NCBI RefSeq assembly: GCF_905171765.1
Contig: NC_053391.1
Span: 148,371,917 to 148,435,916 of the forward strand
Source of the DNA: Bufo bufo
Taxonomy: Eukaryota > Chordata > Amphibia > Anura > Bufonidae
Direction: 5' to 3'
Length of the DNA stretch: 64,000 bases
How positions within the stretch are numbered: position 1 is the stretch's first letter; the number at the start of each line of letters is the position of its first letter. This document shows positions 21,082 to 32,815 of this stretch, one piece after another. Below the pieces are notes generated by a model. That model worked only from the letters and a program-made list of their open reading frames with translations, did no database searches and had not been told where the DNA came from. The position numbers were made by a program, and so were the translations under genes.

Positions 21082-24000
21082 CCACTACAGGACCGCCGTA
21101 CGCAGGATTGCGTCTTTGCGGCAGCCCTGTTATTCTGAGTGGACGTGCCGGCGCATCATTTTGCGAGACGCGAGATTTCCTGTGAACGCACGCACACAGG
21201 CGAGTGGATCTGCAGCCTGCCAGCGGCGATCATTCGCTGGCAGGCTGTAGATCCGATTTTTTTAACCCCTTAAAGGTATATTAGATGCTGTTTTGATAAC
21301 AGCGTCTAATATACCTGCTACCTGGTCCTCTGGTGGTCCCTTTTGCTTGGATCGACCACCAGAGGACACAGGCAGCTCTGTAAAGTAGCACCAAACACCA
21401 CTACACTACACCCCCTGTCACTTATTAACCCCCTTATTAACCCCTGATCACCCCATATAGACTCCCTGATCACCCCCCTGTCATTAATCACCCCCCTGTA
21501 AGGCTCCATTCAGAGTCCGTATGTGTTTTGCGGATCCGCAGATCCACGGATCCACAAAACACATACGGACGTCTGAATGGAGCCTGACAGGGGGGTGATC
21601 AATGACAGGGGGGTGATCACCCCATATTAGACTCCCTGATCACCCCCCTGTCATTGATCACCCCCCTGTAAGGCTCCATTCAGACGTCCGTATGTGTTTT
21701 GCGGATCCACAAAACACATACGGACGTCTGAATGGAGGCTTACAGGGGGGTGATCACCCCATATAGACTCCCTGATCACCCCCCTGTAAGGCTCCATTCA
21801 GACGTCCGTATGTGTTTTGCGGATCCGCGGACCCACGGATCCGCGGATCCGTAAAACACATACGGACGTCTGAATGGAGCCTTACAGGGGGGTGATCACC
21901 CCATATAGACTCCCTGATCACCCCCCTGTCATTGATCACCCACCTGTAAGGCTCCATTCAGACGTCCGTATGTGTTTTGCGGATCCGCGGATCCACGGAT
22001 CCGCAAAACACGGACACCGCGGATCCGCAAAACACGGACACTGGCAATGTGCTTTCCGCATTTTGCGGATCCGCACATTGCCAGAACTATATGGAAAATG
22101 CCTTTTCTTGTCCGCAATTGCGGACAAGAATAGGACATGTTCTATAGGCTCTACAAAAAACGCAGTGTTCGCCCGATCAGGCCTGATCTTGTGCGCACAC
22201 TTGCGTTCAGTCCACCCCACCACAGTGACAGAAATGTTTTTTTTCTGATCACTGCAAAAACACAGTAAAATCGCTGCGGCGCTATAAAAAGATCACTTTT
22301 GAGGGGCATGGCGAGTTCATAGAAGACTTATTTTTTTTGTCACAAGTTAGCGGAAATTCTTTTATTTTTTTTAGTTTTTTAGTTTTTTCTTACAAAGTCT
22401 CATATTCCACTAACTTGTGACAAAAAATATAATCTCACATGAACTCACCATACCCCTCACAGAATCCAAATGCGTAAATCTTTTTAGACATTTATATTCC
22501 AGACTTCTTCTCACGCTTTAGGGCCCCTAAAATGCCAGGGCAGTATAAATACCCCACAAGTGACCCCATTTCGGAAAGAAGACACCCCAAGGTATTCGCT
22601 GAGGGGCATGAGTCCATGAAAGATTGAACTTTTTGTCACAAGTTAGCGGAAAGGAAGACTTTGTGAGAAAAAACAAAAAAAAATCAATTTCCGCTAACTT
22701 GTGCAAAAAAAACAAAACTTCTATGAACTCGCCATGCCCCTCACGGAATACCTTGGGGTGTCTTCTTTCCAAAATGGGGTCACATGTGGGGTATTTATAC
22801 TGCCCTGGCATTTTAGGGGCCCTAAAGCGTGAGAAGAAGTCTGGAATCCAAATGTCTAAAAATGCCCTCCTAAAAGGAATTTGGGCCCCTTTGCACACCT
22901 AGGCTGCAAAAAAGTGTCACACATGTGGTATCACCCAGCATATACCCATGCTGGGTGAGATAAATATATCGGTCAAATGCCAACTTTGTATAAAAAAATG
23001 GCAAAAATTGTCTTTTAGAGAGATATTTCTCTCACCCAGCATGGGTATATGTAGAAAGACACCCCAAAACACATTGCCCAACTTCTCCTGATTTCGGCGA
23101 TACCACATGTGTGACACTTTTTTGCAGCCTAGGTGGGCAAAGGGGCCCACATTCCAAAGAGCACCTTTAGGATTTCACAGGGCATTTTTTACACATTTTG
23201 ATTTCAAACTACTTCTCACGCATTAGGGCCCCTAAAATGCCAGGGCAGTATAACTACCCCACAAGTGACCCCATTTTGGAAAGAAGACACCCCAAGGTAT
23301 TCCGTGAGGAGCATGGCGAGTTCCTAGAATTTTTTATTTTTTGTCACAAGTTAGCGGAAAATGATGATTTTTTTTTTTCTTACAAAGTCTCATATTCCAC
23401 TAACTTGTGACAAAAAATAAAAACTTCCATAAACTCTATGCCCATCACGAAATACCTTGGGGTATCTTCTTTCCAAAATGGGGTCACTTGTGGGGTAGTT
23501 ATACTGCCCTGGCATTTTAGGGGCCCTAATGCGTGAGAAGTAGTTTGAAATCAAAATGTGTAAAAAATGCCCTGTGAAATCCTAAAGGTGCTCTTTGGAA
23601 TGTGGGCCGCTTTGCCCACCTAGGCTGCAAAAAAGTGTCACACATGTGGTATCGCCGTACTCAGGAGAAGTTGGGCAATGTGTTTTGGGGTGTCTTTTTA
23701 CATATACCCATGCTGGGTGAGAGAAATATCTCTCTAAAAGACAACTTTTCCCTTTTTTTTATACAAAGTTGTCATTTGACAGAGATATTTATCTCACCCA
23801 GCATGGGCATGTGTAAAAAGACACCCCAAAACACATTGCCCGACTTCTCCTGAGTACGGCGATACCACATGTGTGACACTTTTTTGCAGCCTAGGTGGGC
23901 AAAGGGGCCCACATTCCAAAGAGCACCTTTAGGATTTCACAGGGCATTTTTTACACAAAGACATGTAGAACAATAAATTTAGAGAAAAATTTATATAGAA

Positions 24001-24277
24001 ATGTATTTTTTTTAAAAAAAATTTACAACTGAAAGTGAAAATTTTTATTTTTTTGCAAATATTTCAGTGAATTTCGATTAATAACAAAAAAAGTTAAAAT
24101 GTCAGCAGCAATAAAATACCACCAAATGAAAGCTCTATTAGTGAGAAGAAAAGGAGGTAAAATTCATTTGGGTGGTAAGTTGCATGACCGAGCAATAAAC
24201 CGTGAAAGTAGTGTAGTGCAGAATTGTAAAAAGTGGTCAGGTCATTAAGGGTGTTTAAGCTAGGGGAGCTGAGGTGG
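21082..24277. mobile_element. TTAA-flanked non-autonomous element (3.2 kb) with serial inversions
   Basis: Begins CCACTACAGG and ends CCCTAGC-type sequence reading as TGAGGTGG, with TTAA at 21078-21081 and 24278-24281. The uninterrupted target is seen at about 36020 in the second Tc1 copy, which confirms the insertion. The body contains repeated palindromes. From 21500 to 22030 there are four CCATTCAGACGTCCGTATGT hairpins separated by inverted CACCCCCCTGT blocks. From 22310 to 23950 the same segments (CTAAAATGCCAGGGCAGTAT, CAAGTTAGCGGAAA, TGCAGCCTAGG) recur in alternating orientation. There is no coding capacity. A Kolobok- or piggyBac-related origin is possible but unproven. Confidence 0.85.
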
Positions 24278-24518
24278 TTAATTTGAGGGTACTTACATCC
24301 AAATCAGGTGAACGGTGTGGACGAATTACAACAGTTTGCATATGTGCCTCCCACTTGTTAAGAGACCAAAAGTAATGGGACAATTGGCTTCTCAGCTGTT
24401 CCATGGCCAGGTGTGTGTTATTCCCTCATTATTCCAATTACAATGAGCAGATAAAAGGTCCAAAGTTCATTTCAAGTGTGCTATTTGCATTTGGAATCTG
24501 TTGCTGTCAACTCTCAAG

Positions 24519-25539
24519 ATGAGATCCAAAGAGCTGTCACTATCAGTAAAGCAAGCCATCACTAGGCTGAAAAAACAAAACAAACCCATCAGAGAGATAG
24601 CAAAAACATTAGGCGTGGCCAAAACAACTGTTTGGAACATTCTTAAAAAGAAGGAACGCACCGGTGAGCTCAGCAACACCAAAAGATCCGGAAGACCACG
24701 GAAAACAACTGTGGTGGATGACCAAAGAATTCTTTCCCTGGTGAAGAAAACACCCTTCACACCCTTGGCCAGATCAAGAACATTCTCCAGGAGGTAGGTG
24801 TATGTGTGTCAAAGTCAACAATCAAAAGAAGACTTCACCAGAGTGAATACAGAGGCTTCACCACAAGATGTAAACCATTGGTGAGCCTCAAAAACAGGAA
24901 GGCCAGATTAGAGTTTGCCAAACGACGTCTAAAAAAGCCTTTACAGTTCTGGAACAACATCCTATGGACAGATGAGACCAAGATCAACTTGTACCAGAGT
25001 GATGGGAAGAGAAGAGTATGGAGAAGGAAAGGAACTGCTCATGATCCTAAGCATACCACCTCATCAGTGAAGCATGGTGATGGTAGTGTCATGGCGTGGG
25101 CATGTATGGCTGCCAATGGAACTAGTTCTCTTGCAGCAGGATGAATTCTGAAGTGTTTCGGGCAATATTATCTGCTCATAATTAGCCAAATGCTTCAGAA
25201 CTTTTTGGACGGCGCTTCACAGTGCAGATGGACAATGACCCAAAGCATACTGCAAAAGCAACCAAAGAGTTTTTTAAGGGAAAGAAGTGGAATGTTATGC
25301 AATGGCCAAGTCAATCACCTGACCTGAATCCGATTGAGCATGCATTTTACTTGCTGAAGACAAAACTGAAGGGAAAATGCCCCAAGAACAAGCAGGAACT
25401 GAAGACAGTTGCAGTAGAGGCCTGGCAAAGCATCACCAGGGATGAAACCCAGCATCTGGGGATGTCTATGCGTTCCAGACTTCAGGCTGTAATTGACTGC
25501 AAAGGATTTGCAACCAAGTATTACAAAGTGAAAGTTTGA
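24519..25539 (+). pseudogene. Tc1-like transposase, DD34E, copy 1 (frameshifted)
   Basis: From the ATG at 24519 the product reads MRSKELSLSVKQAITRLKKQ and then a helix-turn-helix (IREIAKTLGVAKTTVWNIL) and a GRPRKT AT-hook-like motif. A small indel near 24763 shifts the frame. The second block (24806-25144) has the first catalytic aspartate in ILWTDETK and a GSVMAWACMAANG motif, and is cut by a short deletion near 25135 relative to the copy at 36881. The third block (25222-25539) has QMDNDPKHTA and SPDLNPIEHAF with 34 residues between the catalytic D and E. A complete protein of this family would be about 340 residues. This copy cannot make active enzyme. Confidence 0.85.
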
Positions 25540-25779
25540 TTTATGATTATTATTCTGTCCCATTACTTTTGGTCCCTTAACAAGTGGGAGGCACATATGC
25601 AATTTGTTGTACTTCCTATACTGTTCCCTTGATTTGGATGTAAATACCCTCAAATTAAAGCTGACAGTCTGCAGTTAAAGCACATCTTGCTTGTTTAATT
25701 TCAAATCCATTGTGGTGGTGTATAGAGCCAAAAATGTTAGAATTGTGTCTATGTCCCAATATTTATGGACCTGACTGTA

Positions 25780-26063
25780 GCTACATTTTTCAAGCTACTA
25801 AAAGTTTCCTGAGACTGGAGAAAATGGTTGGCATGGCAGAACATTACAATAGCTTTATATGCAGATAGAGTGCTCCAATATATTTGCAATTGCAATATCG
25901 GCACCAATGATGCAAATATTTTGGCGCAATATGTGCAACTTCACATTTTAACAGGTCTGACTACTTATTAGTGATTGGTGTACTAAGTATTGTCGTGAAC
26001 TTGTGACATCACAGCACTATGTATGTATTGTAGGAAGGCGCAAGGGTCCGTCGTCGACAGAAG
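25780..26063. repeat. AT-rich repeat fragment, left of the solo LTR
   Basis: Contains GCAATTGCAATATCGGCACC and related motifs that pair loosely with the TTCGAATATTCGAG region at 27060. Together they look like a hAT-type AT-rich MITE split by the LTR at 26069. Boundaries are unclear. Confidence 0.35.
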
Positions 26064-26068
26064 GTATG

Positions 26069-26618
26069 TGTCACCGAGGTTCCTGACCTCGGTGATGTAA
26101 AAGCCGGCATTTACAACTGTTAGTGGCAGCTAGTGCTGGATAACACATTGCTATTTTAGTATGGCTGTAAGCTGATCCAGGCCGGCTCTTACTGGGAGTG
26201 GCCAAAGTGCTGGGTTTGTAGCTACTCCCCACGCTTCAGGCCAGGTCTTTACTGGCCTATAACAAACCTAGCCAGCAGTTTCAGCTGGGTGTGGATTACT
26301 CCTCTCTGACAGTGGAGTGCTGTCAGTCCCTGTGTGTTTTGGGATCTGAAAACGTGTGCTGTGCAAAAGGGCTGGGAGCCGCATGCTGACAAACAGGCCC
26401 CTAAAGCCTGCTGTGGACCACAGGTGGAGAAACTGCAAACCAGGTGAAGGTTTTTTGTTCTGTGGACTTTTCATGGTGTGAACAAACACCTAGACTGCAA
26501 AATGTCACTTTTTGTCGTTCCTTATGTGTGAATAAAACAGTGAACTGTTTAAGTTAAAGACTTTGTGGTTGCCTCTATACTGCACCCGCTAGCCTGTCTA
26601 CCAGAGCAAATCCCCACA
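26069..26618 (+). mobile_element. Solo LTR, Ty3/gypsy type (550 bp)
   Basis: Starts TGTCACCGAGG and ends AGCAAATCCCCACA. It is flanked by GTATG at 26064-26068 and 26619-26623, an exact 5-bp duplication. The 3' part (GTGAATAAAACAGTGAACTG, then GCCTCTATACTGC and CTACCAGAGC) closely matches the LTRs of the gypsy element at 57837-63916. The 5' part differs. No internal sequence remains, so recombination between LTRs is likely. Confidence 0.9.
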
Positions 26619-26623
26619 GTATG

Positions 26624-27084
26624 TATGTTGTAGCATACATACATATATACATACAGCACTATGTATGTAGCATGTACTGTATGTATGGACAGCAGAACCT
26701 ATCAGCTACACTATATCTAATCTACACTGACTATATCCCACTAACTATCTGTATTATATATTTAAGCTAAATAACTAACTATCTAATGTAATAACACTGC
26801 TGTCTCTCTCAGATCTGCAAAATACTGCATACAAGGGCTGCTGGGGAGGTTCTTATATAGTAAGGGGTAGGCAACTTTCCTATTTGTTGCTAGGGATGTT
26901 GCTAAGCTCAGACAAAGACATTTCAGCCTTCGATTTGGCCCACAAGCAAGAAGGGAGGTTACTGTTAAAAAAAATCTAGAATATTCAAAATTACTAATAT
27001 AAATCACTATATTCTAAATATTCGCAAATTCTCAAAGTGCCGATATTCGCAAATAATATTCACTATTCGAATATTCGAGCCCAA
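26624..27084. repeat. AT-rich hAT-type repeat fragment
   Basis: CTAACTATCT-type simple motifs, then a GGTAGGCAACTTTCCTATTT stretch, and at 27050-27075 the palindrome ATTCGAATATTCGAG. This is the layout of AT-rich non-autonomous hAT-like repeats, but no target duplication is visible. Confidence 0.35.
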
Positions 27085-27323
27085 CCGTAGTGGTGACACC
27101 TGGATGGTGTACGGGGGACCCAGCGTAGCATTGGGGCCACCCCAAACCTGGCCACTGCAACAGCTCCACACATCAGAGCTGCCATGAACTGTTCCAGACA
27201 CTGAAAGGCTCAAGGACTGGCTACCTTCTACGCAACATATGTGTGCAGGGCTGGTACAGCATTTTTTTACAGAAATAACAATGACTTTCCATCTTGGGTG
27301 AGTCCATGAGGTGGAAAGGGAGT
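27085..27323 (-). pseudogene. hAT element, middle part
   Basis: On the minus strand this reads LSVSGTVHGSSDVWSC followed by CSGQVWGGPNATLGPP, broken by stops. The second part recurs at 13150-13289. Upstream (in its own direction) it continues to the BED-finger half at 27917, interrupted only by the solo LTR at 27329. Confidence 0.45.
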
Positions 27324-27328
27324 GACTG

Positions 27329-27911
27329 TGTCATGGTCAGTGGTTAGAACATCTGAGAGAATGGCTGCATGTTAGGTTATCTGACAGCCTATCGGTTTTC
27401 ACTTGTTGCAGTGTTATTGTTGGTAATGACCACACCTCTTGTCTCAGGTGTAGCTTATGGTCATTACTGCTCCTCTATTTAGTCTAGACTCACACTTCAT
27501 ACCATGCAGTTGATATTCTCTGCCTGGAGTTGGAAGAGCTGGTGTGTGGTCCTCATCTGAGTTCCTGCTCATCCATTTTCTATTGAAGATAAGTGTACTT
27601 CTCTTAGAATTTTGTTGCATTTGCTTGTTGTTTACTAGGCCTCAGGGAGACGCTGGTTCGTTCACCTGGGAAGGAACCAGTAGTCTCAGACCCTGTCACT
27701 AATCCTAGGGCTTTTTAGGGTTATGAGGGCCTAGGTTTCCAGTGTATAAATATATTCCCACCTTCAGGGTCTATTCATACTGACAGGAGTCAGGGCTAGG
27801 TTTAGGGTTTCCTTAAGTGGTCACCATTTCCCTTTCCCTAGCCTTCTAGTTCCTGGTCATTTTCCTTCTGTTGTCATTCTGGTGCTCCTCCCCTTCCCAT
27901 ACACTGTGACA
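27329..27911 (+). mobile_element. Solo LTR (583 bp) with 5-bp target duplication
   Basis: Starts TGTCATGGTCAG and ends CACTGTGACA, with GACTG at 27324-27328 and 27912-27916. A TATA-like TATAAATATA lies near 27756. It is not obviously similar to the other LTRs in the window. The retroelement superfamily cannot be told from an LTR alone. Confidence 0.75.
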
Positions 27912-27916
27912 GACTG

Positions 27917-28770
27917 TAGTACTGCAAATTGGCCATGTGCATGTTCAGCTTCTGCGTTGTTGGACGCATATCGTTGTCTCTTTGCAATTGCCTCGGTGAT
28001 CGATTGCTGGCGAAACACATGACGATGAGTAGTAGTAGGAGGAGCATCAGGAACAATAGACGAAGGGAAGGAATGACAGCTTCCTTCTGCTGAGGTTGAG
28101 GAGCCCTGACTGCTGGAGAAGGCGTGTGGGCTACTGGGAGATGCAGTGTATGCTGCATTAGGCTGTTCCACTACATTAGTGTCACAGTTTTCCCAGCCCA
28201 CTTAATGGTGACGCTCCATGTGTTGAAGCAGGGCCATAGTGCCAACCTTAGATCCCTGACTACGCTTCATATTCTTCCCACATATCCTACATACTGCCAA
28301 CTCTAATGTCCTCTAGTGACTTGATAAAAAATTCCCACGCTGCTGAATATAGCATTTTACCCCAACACTCTGTGCTGACTGCCTGCCGCTGCCTTTATAA
28401 ACTTGTGCACCGCTAGTTGTTTCCTGACAGGTAGGCTCCTGACTAGCATATGCTACCACCATGTTGCTGTCTCATGAGTCTGCTGCCACCCTCACCCCCT
28501 GATGATGCCCCCTCTTCACCCAGCTCCCCCATGTGATTGGCTACATCATCATCCACTGATGTCTGTTCATCACTTATGCCACCCTCGCCACGTCCCTGAC
28601 CACTCGCTACATGTGCTCTCATCTGACTTTCATCATCGCTAGTTGTACTCCTAACGGGAGATACAGCGGACCTGTCTGTGCTGGCCTGTAGCTGCTGACT
28701 GTCCTCATTAGGCTTGTCCTCGCTGAAAAGCGGAGCAGAGCATGCATAAATTCCCGATCAGAAGGAGCAG
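27917..28770 (-). pseudogene. hAT transposase, N-terminal half with BED zinc finger
   Basis: Minus-strand reading from about 28770 gives an acidic serine-rich N-terminus (SDDESQMRAHVASGQ), then a BED-type zinc finger near 28295-28205 with CRICGKNMKRSQGSKVGTMA and LLQHMERHH, the C2H2-like pattern that binds transposon ends. One stop follows the HH pair. After it a serine-rich linker continues (SSPHAFSSSQGSSTSAEG) with VFRQQSITEAIAKRQRYA. The frame is broken by several stops. The catalytic and dimerisation parts are not here; the segment continues at 27085-27323 beyond the solo LTR. Confidence 0.65.
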
Positions 28771-29085
28771 CAACAGAAAGAAGCAGCTGCAGGACAGGTG
28801 AGAGCACAGAGGTTGCTCCTGGGCCATGCCAACTAAGTGTGGCGTCAGAGGAACCCACTGTTTACTGGCTGTGTGTATCTGTTGTCATCTGAGATGATGC
28901 TGAAGAGCGATTCAACCATTCCAGTACAGCTGGATTGTTGGTCAAAACAGGACCACTGGATGACAGTGGCAGCTCTGGCTTGTTGCTGTGGGGAGCAGGA
29001 GCTATGTGGGTGCCGGGGAGCAGGGTAAGTACCATCTATATGAAGGGCCTGAGCATTGGGGGGATGTTTTACCTTAACCCCTTAA
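28771..29085. other. No gene recognised
   Basis: Probably the 5' end of the hAT remnant and its flank. It ends in CCTTAACCCCTTAA, the edge of the next TTAA element. Confidence 0.35.
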
Positions 29086-31152
29086 CCCATTTCCAGACCG
29101 GGCCATTTACCCCCTTCCTGACCAGGCCTAATTTTGCTTATCTGACGTGTCACTTTATGTGGTAACAACTTTGGAACGCTTTTTCTTATCCAAGCCATTG
29201 TTTTCTCGTGACACATTGAACTTCATGTTAATGGTAAATTTGAGTCAATATGTTTTACCTTTATTTATAAAAAAATCCAAAAGTTAACAAAAATTTGAAA
29301 AAATTCAGTTTTCTAAATTTGAATCTCTCTGCTTTTAAGACAGATAGTAATGCCTCATAAAATATTTATTAATTAACATTCCCCATATGTCTACTTTATG
29401 TTGGCATCATTTTAGTAATTTTTTTATTTTTTTAAGGACCAGTTCAGTTCTGAAGTTACTTTGTGGGGCTTACATACAAGAACCAACCCATAAATGACCA
29501 CATTTTAGAAATTACACCCCTCAAAATATTCAAAACTGGTTTTAGAAATGTAGTTAACCCTTTAGGTATTCCATAGGAATTACAGCAAAATAGAGGTGAA
29601 ATTTCAAAGTGTCAATTTTTTTTGCAGATTTTCCATTTTAATAAATTTTTTCCTGGAACACATCAAGGGTTAACAACAAAACAAAGATCAATATTTATTA
29701 CCTTGATTCTGCAGTTTGCAGAAACACCCCATATGTGGTCGTATACCGCTGTTTGGGCACACGACAGGGGACAGAAGGCAAGGAACGCCATATGGTTTTT
29801 GGAGGGCAGATTTTGCTGGAATGGTCTTTGGGCACCATTTTGCATTTGGAGAGGTCCTGAGGTAACCCCACAGTGAAAACCCCAAAAAGAGACCACATTT
29901 TGTAAACTACACTACCAAAGGAATTTTTAAGGGGTGTAGCGAACACTTCACTCAACAGCTGTTTCATAGAATTTTTCATAGATGGGTGTGAAAAAGATTT
30001 TTTTTTTTACAAGAAAATGGTGCTTTAGGCCCAAAAGATAACAGGAGAATATCCCCCCAATTTGCTACCCACTATCTCCTGAATACAGTAACACCCCAAA
30101 TGTGGTCGTAAACTGTTATTTGGGGATACACCAGGGCTCAGAAGGGAAGGAGCGGCATCTGGATTTTTTAATATAGAATTTTCTGTCATGGTTTTTAAGA
30201 GCAATAACTTTTTTTATTTTTTGTTGAATGAGTTACGTGGTGGTTTATTTTGTGCGAGACAAGCTGTAGTTTTTATTTGCGCCATTTTGGGGTACATTTG
30301 GCTTTTTGGTTGCTTTTTATCTCATTTTTGGGAGGTGAAGTCACAAAAAAGCTGTTTGGTGTTATTTTTCTATATTTTTTTTTACACCGTTCACTTGATG
30401 GGGTAGATGATGTGATATTTTTTATAGATACGGTCATTATGGACGCAACGATACCAAATATGTAGTGTTGGGTGTGCATGCTCGGCCGAACATTAATTTT
30501 ACTTGAGCATTGCGTGTTCTCGAGCGCAATGCTAGAGTCTCCTCCCTGCAGGTTTGTTTGCTGCTACGCAGCCAATAAACGTGCAGGTAAGCATTGCCAT
30601 TCACTGTAATGCCATAGCCATGTTGGCTACTGGCATTACAGTGATTGGCTGGCCGGAACGTGTCATCGGGTGCTATATAGCACACAATGACATTTGTTCG
30701 GCTCAGTCTTAGTCAGGGAGAGCTGAAAAGATAGTGTAGCGAGGGAAATAGGAATATTTTAGTTTTTATACTTGTTATAGACCCAAAAGTCCTTTTAAGG
30801 ACTATTGTGTGTGGCAGCAATATATATTTTTTAGTGCAACCTGCAGTAAATTGCTAAAACTTGTTAGAGACCCCAAATTCCTTTTAAGGACTATAGTTGT
30901 ATCTGGCAGCAATATATATTTTTAGCGCAACCTGCGCTAAATAGCTTGTAATTGTTTGGCCGCGACATTATCTGCGCTACATCTCCTGCCTTCTCTCTGA
31001 GATGCCCTGCTGTCACTGACAGCAGGACCCTCGCTCGGCAGCTGCATGATTAGCGTGCAGCTGCGATCTTTGAATGGATGTTCCAGACTGTCCATTCAGA
31101 GATAAAACGACCGCCCTAGGACGTTTATAGTCAATAGGCGGTCGGAAAGTGG
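29086..31152. mobile_element. TTAA-flanked non-autonomous element, interrupted
   Basis: Left end CCCATTTCCAGACCGGGCC, right end GGCGGTCGGAAAGTGG, with TTAA at 29082-29085 and 31153-31156. The ends are imperfect inverted repeats. The left part (to about 30460) and the right part (about 30960-31152) seem to belong together, with a different repeat between them. No coding capacity. The body shows CACCCCATATGTGGTCGTAT and CACCCCAAATGTGGTCGTAA, an internal duplication about 370 bp apart. Confidence 0.7.
30462..30960. repeat. hAT-like repeat (TAGTGTTG...GCATGCTCGGCCGAAC)
   Basis: The start resembles the repeats at 63933 and, in reverse, 54108-54141. Two imperfect tandem units of about 92 bp (CCTTTTAAGGACTAT...GGCAGCAATATATATTTT) lie at 30770-30955. 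The right end cannot be set, so it may have been truncated when it entered the TTAA element. Confidence 0.5.
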
Positions 31153-31156
31153 TTAA

Positions 31157-31560
31157 GTAAAAATGGCCCAGCGGATTAACTATATAAACGTGCCTATATT
31201 ACATCGCCTGTTGACAACGTGTCTGATGCACCATATGTATATGTATAATTGAACAGATTAATTATTAATGGCACAGCAGATTAACTAGATACACGTGCCT
31301 ATATAGTAGACCGGCTGTTGAGACTAAGTGTGATGCACAGTCAGTCTATGTGTAACAGAAGAGATTAAGTATAAATGGCCCAGCAGATGAACTATATAAA
31401 TGTGCCTATATTACACCGCCTGTAGACAATGAGTCTGATACACTGTATGTCTTGGTATAAATTAACAGAATAATTATTAATGGAGCAGCAGATTTTAAAC
31501 CGGCAGTTGATGCACAGTCAGTTTATGTGCAACAGAACGCATTAAGAATGAATAGCACAA
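31157..31560. repeat. Tandem repeat, four units of about 106 bp
   Basis: Units start near 31158, 31263, 31370 and 31477 with AAATGGCCCAGCRGATKAAC-like sequence. Odd and even units are more alike, so the array looks like a duplicated dimer. It directly follows the TTAA element. Confidence 0.7.
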
Positions 31561-32440
31561 CAGTGCAACAAGATACACAGGCCGATTACACAGAGACTTC
31601 ACTGTCCCTGCAGTCTCCCTATCCTCTCCCTACACTGTCCCTATACAATATTCTACAATTAAAAGACTGCTAAGAAACTGTCCCTAGCACGTGCCATATC
31701 TCTCCCTATGCTCACTTAACAGCAAAATAGCTTCTTACTTTCACTTTGTAAAACATGTAGCTGCCACTTTAGGAAAAAAATGTATTTGTTATAACGAAGG
31801 GAGAGGAAATTCGGATCAAATTGAATTAGTTTCACTTTGATTCGCTAAACACTAATCATCATTATCAACATCATCATAATAAAACCTTGATGTAGCTAGC
31901 CTTTAGGATTTTCTCACATATAAAACAGGCAGAATTACTCTTTTGCCATTGACTTTGTAGGTTGTTTTGACTAAGTTTTATAAATCAATGTCTGTGTTGT
32001 TCATAATCCTCAGGCTAGCTTGTTAGTGAACATTTGGGTAGTGTCTTTAAACTGCATCTGCCAAGAAACAGACGCTCTTTAAACACAAACATTTACAAGA
32101 TACCCATACATTGGGAAGCTATGCACACCTGCAGCTAGCCAAAGATCAAGAGGGTTCACACTACTTCATCCTACAGCAGAATTGGTCAAAAGACTGAAGG
32201 ACTTTTTTCTTGTGTTTTGTTTCTCAGCAAATCATCATGGTAATCAAATTAGCATCTAGTGTCTCTCACTGATGTCTCATTTTCCCTTTCACAATGATCA
32301 CAGTGTTATCACTGAATATTGTTAAAGGCAATTAACTATTATTTGTTAATTAGGGATTGGTATACCATATATGTTTCAACCGAAGTCACAACTGAGGTTA
32401 TGTATCAATAGTGTCCTTTGAAGAATGCAATTAGATCATA
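31561..32440. other. No gene; hAT-like terminus near 31810-31853
   Basis: AAATTCGGATCAAATTGAAT followed by CACTTTGATTCGCTAAACAC and TA resembles the right end at 49765 (TTCGATTCACTCAACACTA). The rest is mixed sequence with no frame or repeat that I can recognise. Confidence 0.4.
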
Positions 32441-32815
32441 CTGGCCAAACCAGAGAGACCCATCTGTAGACAGCTGGTTGGGGGTTCTTACCCATCAGTA
32501 CAGAGCAGCGTACTGATTGCAGCTGGGGGTGGGGGGGAGTGTTTCTTAGTGAAGACACAGTGGTATACAAAGACTTATATTTCAGGCAATGCTCTATGGG
32601 AGATAAAATCCCATAACCTATTTCTCATGGAGCATTGCTTGAAGAATAAATCTTCATACACTGCTTTGTTTCTTCAGTGAGAAACAGTCTTCCCCATGCT
32701 GCATCTAAGGCATTTCATCCAGCCAGCCAGTACCTTGCTCTGTACTGATGAGGGGCAAGAACCCTGAACCAGCTGTTACAGTTGGGTGTCGATGTGGTTT
32801 GGCCGATATTATCAA
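32441..32815. repeat. Inverted-pair element with hammerhead-like motifs
   Basis: The outer ends GGCCAAACC (near 32442) and GGTTTGGCC (near 32797) are inverted repeats, and inverted similarity continues inward for about 70 bp per side. Read outward, the right arm has CTGATGAG (32745-32752), a GGG/CCC hairpin, GAACC and CTGTT. That is a hammerhead-type order with the exact CUGAUGAG box. The left arm has CTGATGGG, a hairpin, CAACC and CTGTC. In both the usual GAAAC is damaged. The central part contains a second inverted pair around CAATGCTC. Confidence 0.55.

Larger units (their letters stand above)
20959..25777 (+). mobile_element. Tc1-like DD34E transposon, copy 1, with nested 3.2-kb insert
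   Basis: The termini CAGTCAGGTCCATAAATATT and its reverse complement AATATTTATGGACCTGACTG are flanked by TA (20957-20958 and 25778-25779). Without the nested element the transposon would be about 1.6 kb, the same as its relative at 35901-37548. It carries a broken transposase (24519-25539). The nested TTAA element (21082-24277) lies in the 5' untranslated part, at a site that is intact in the other copy. Confidence 0.93.

Noticed and set aside
22527..23853. Several open frames of 70-123 codons sharing similar peptides on both strands
   Set aside because: They come from the alternating inverted modules of the 3.2-kb non-autonomous element; similarity reflects DNA repetition.
32441..32815. Calling this element a confirmed ribozyme
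   Set aside because: The GAAAC box is altered in both arms, so only a hammerhead-like origin can be proposed.
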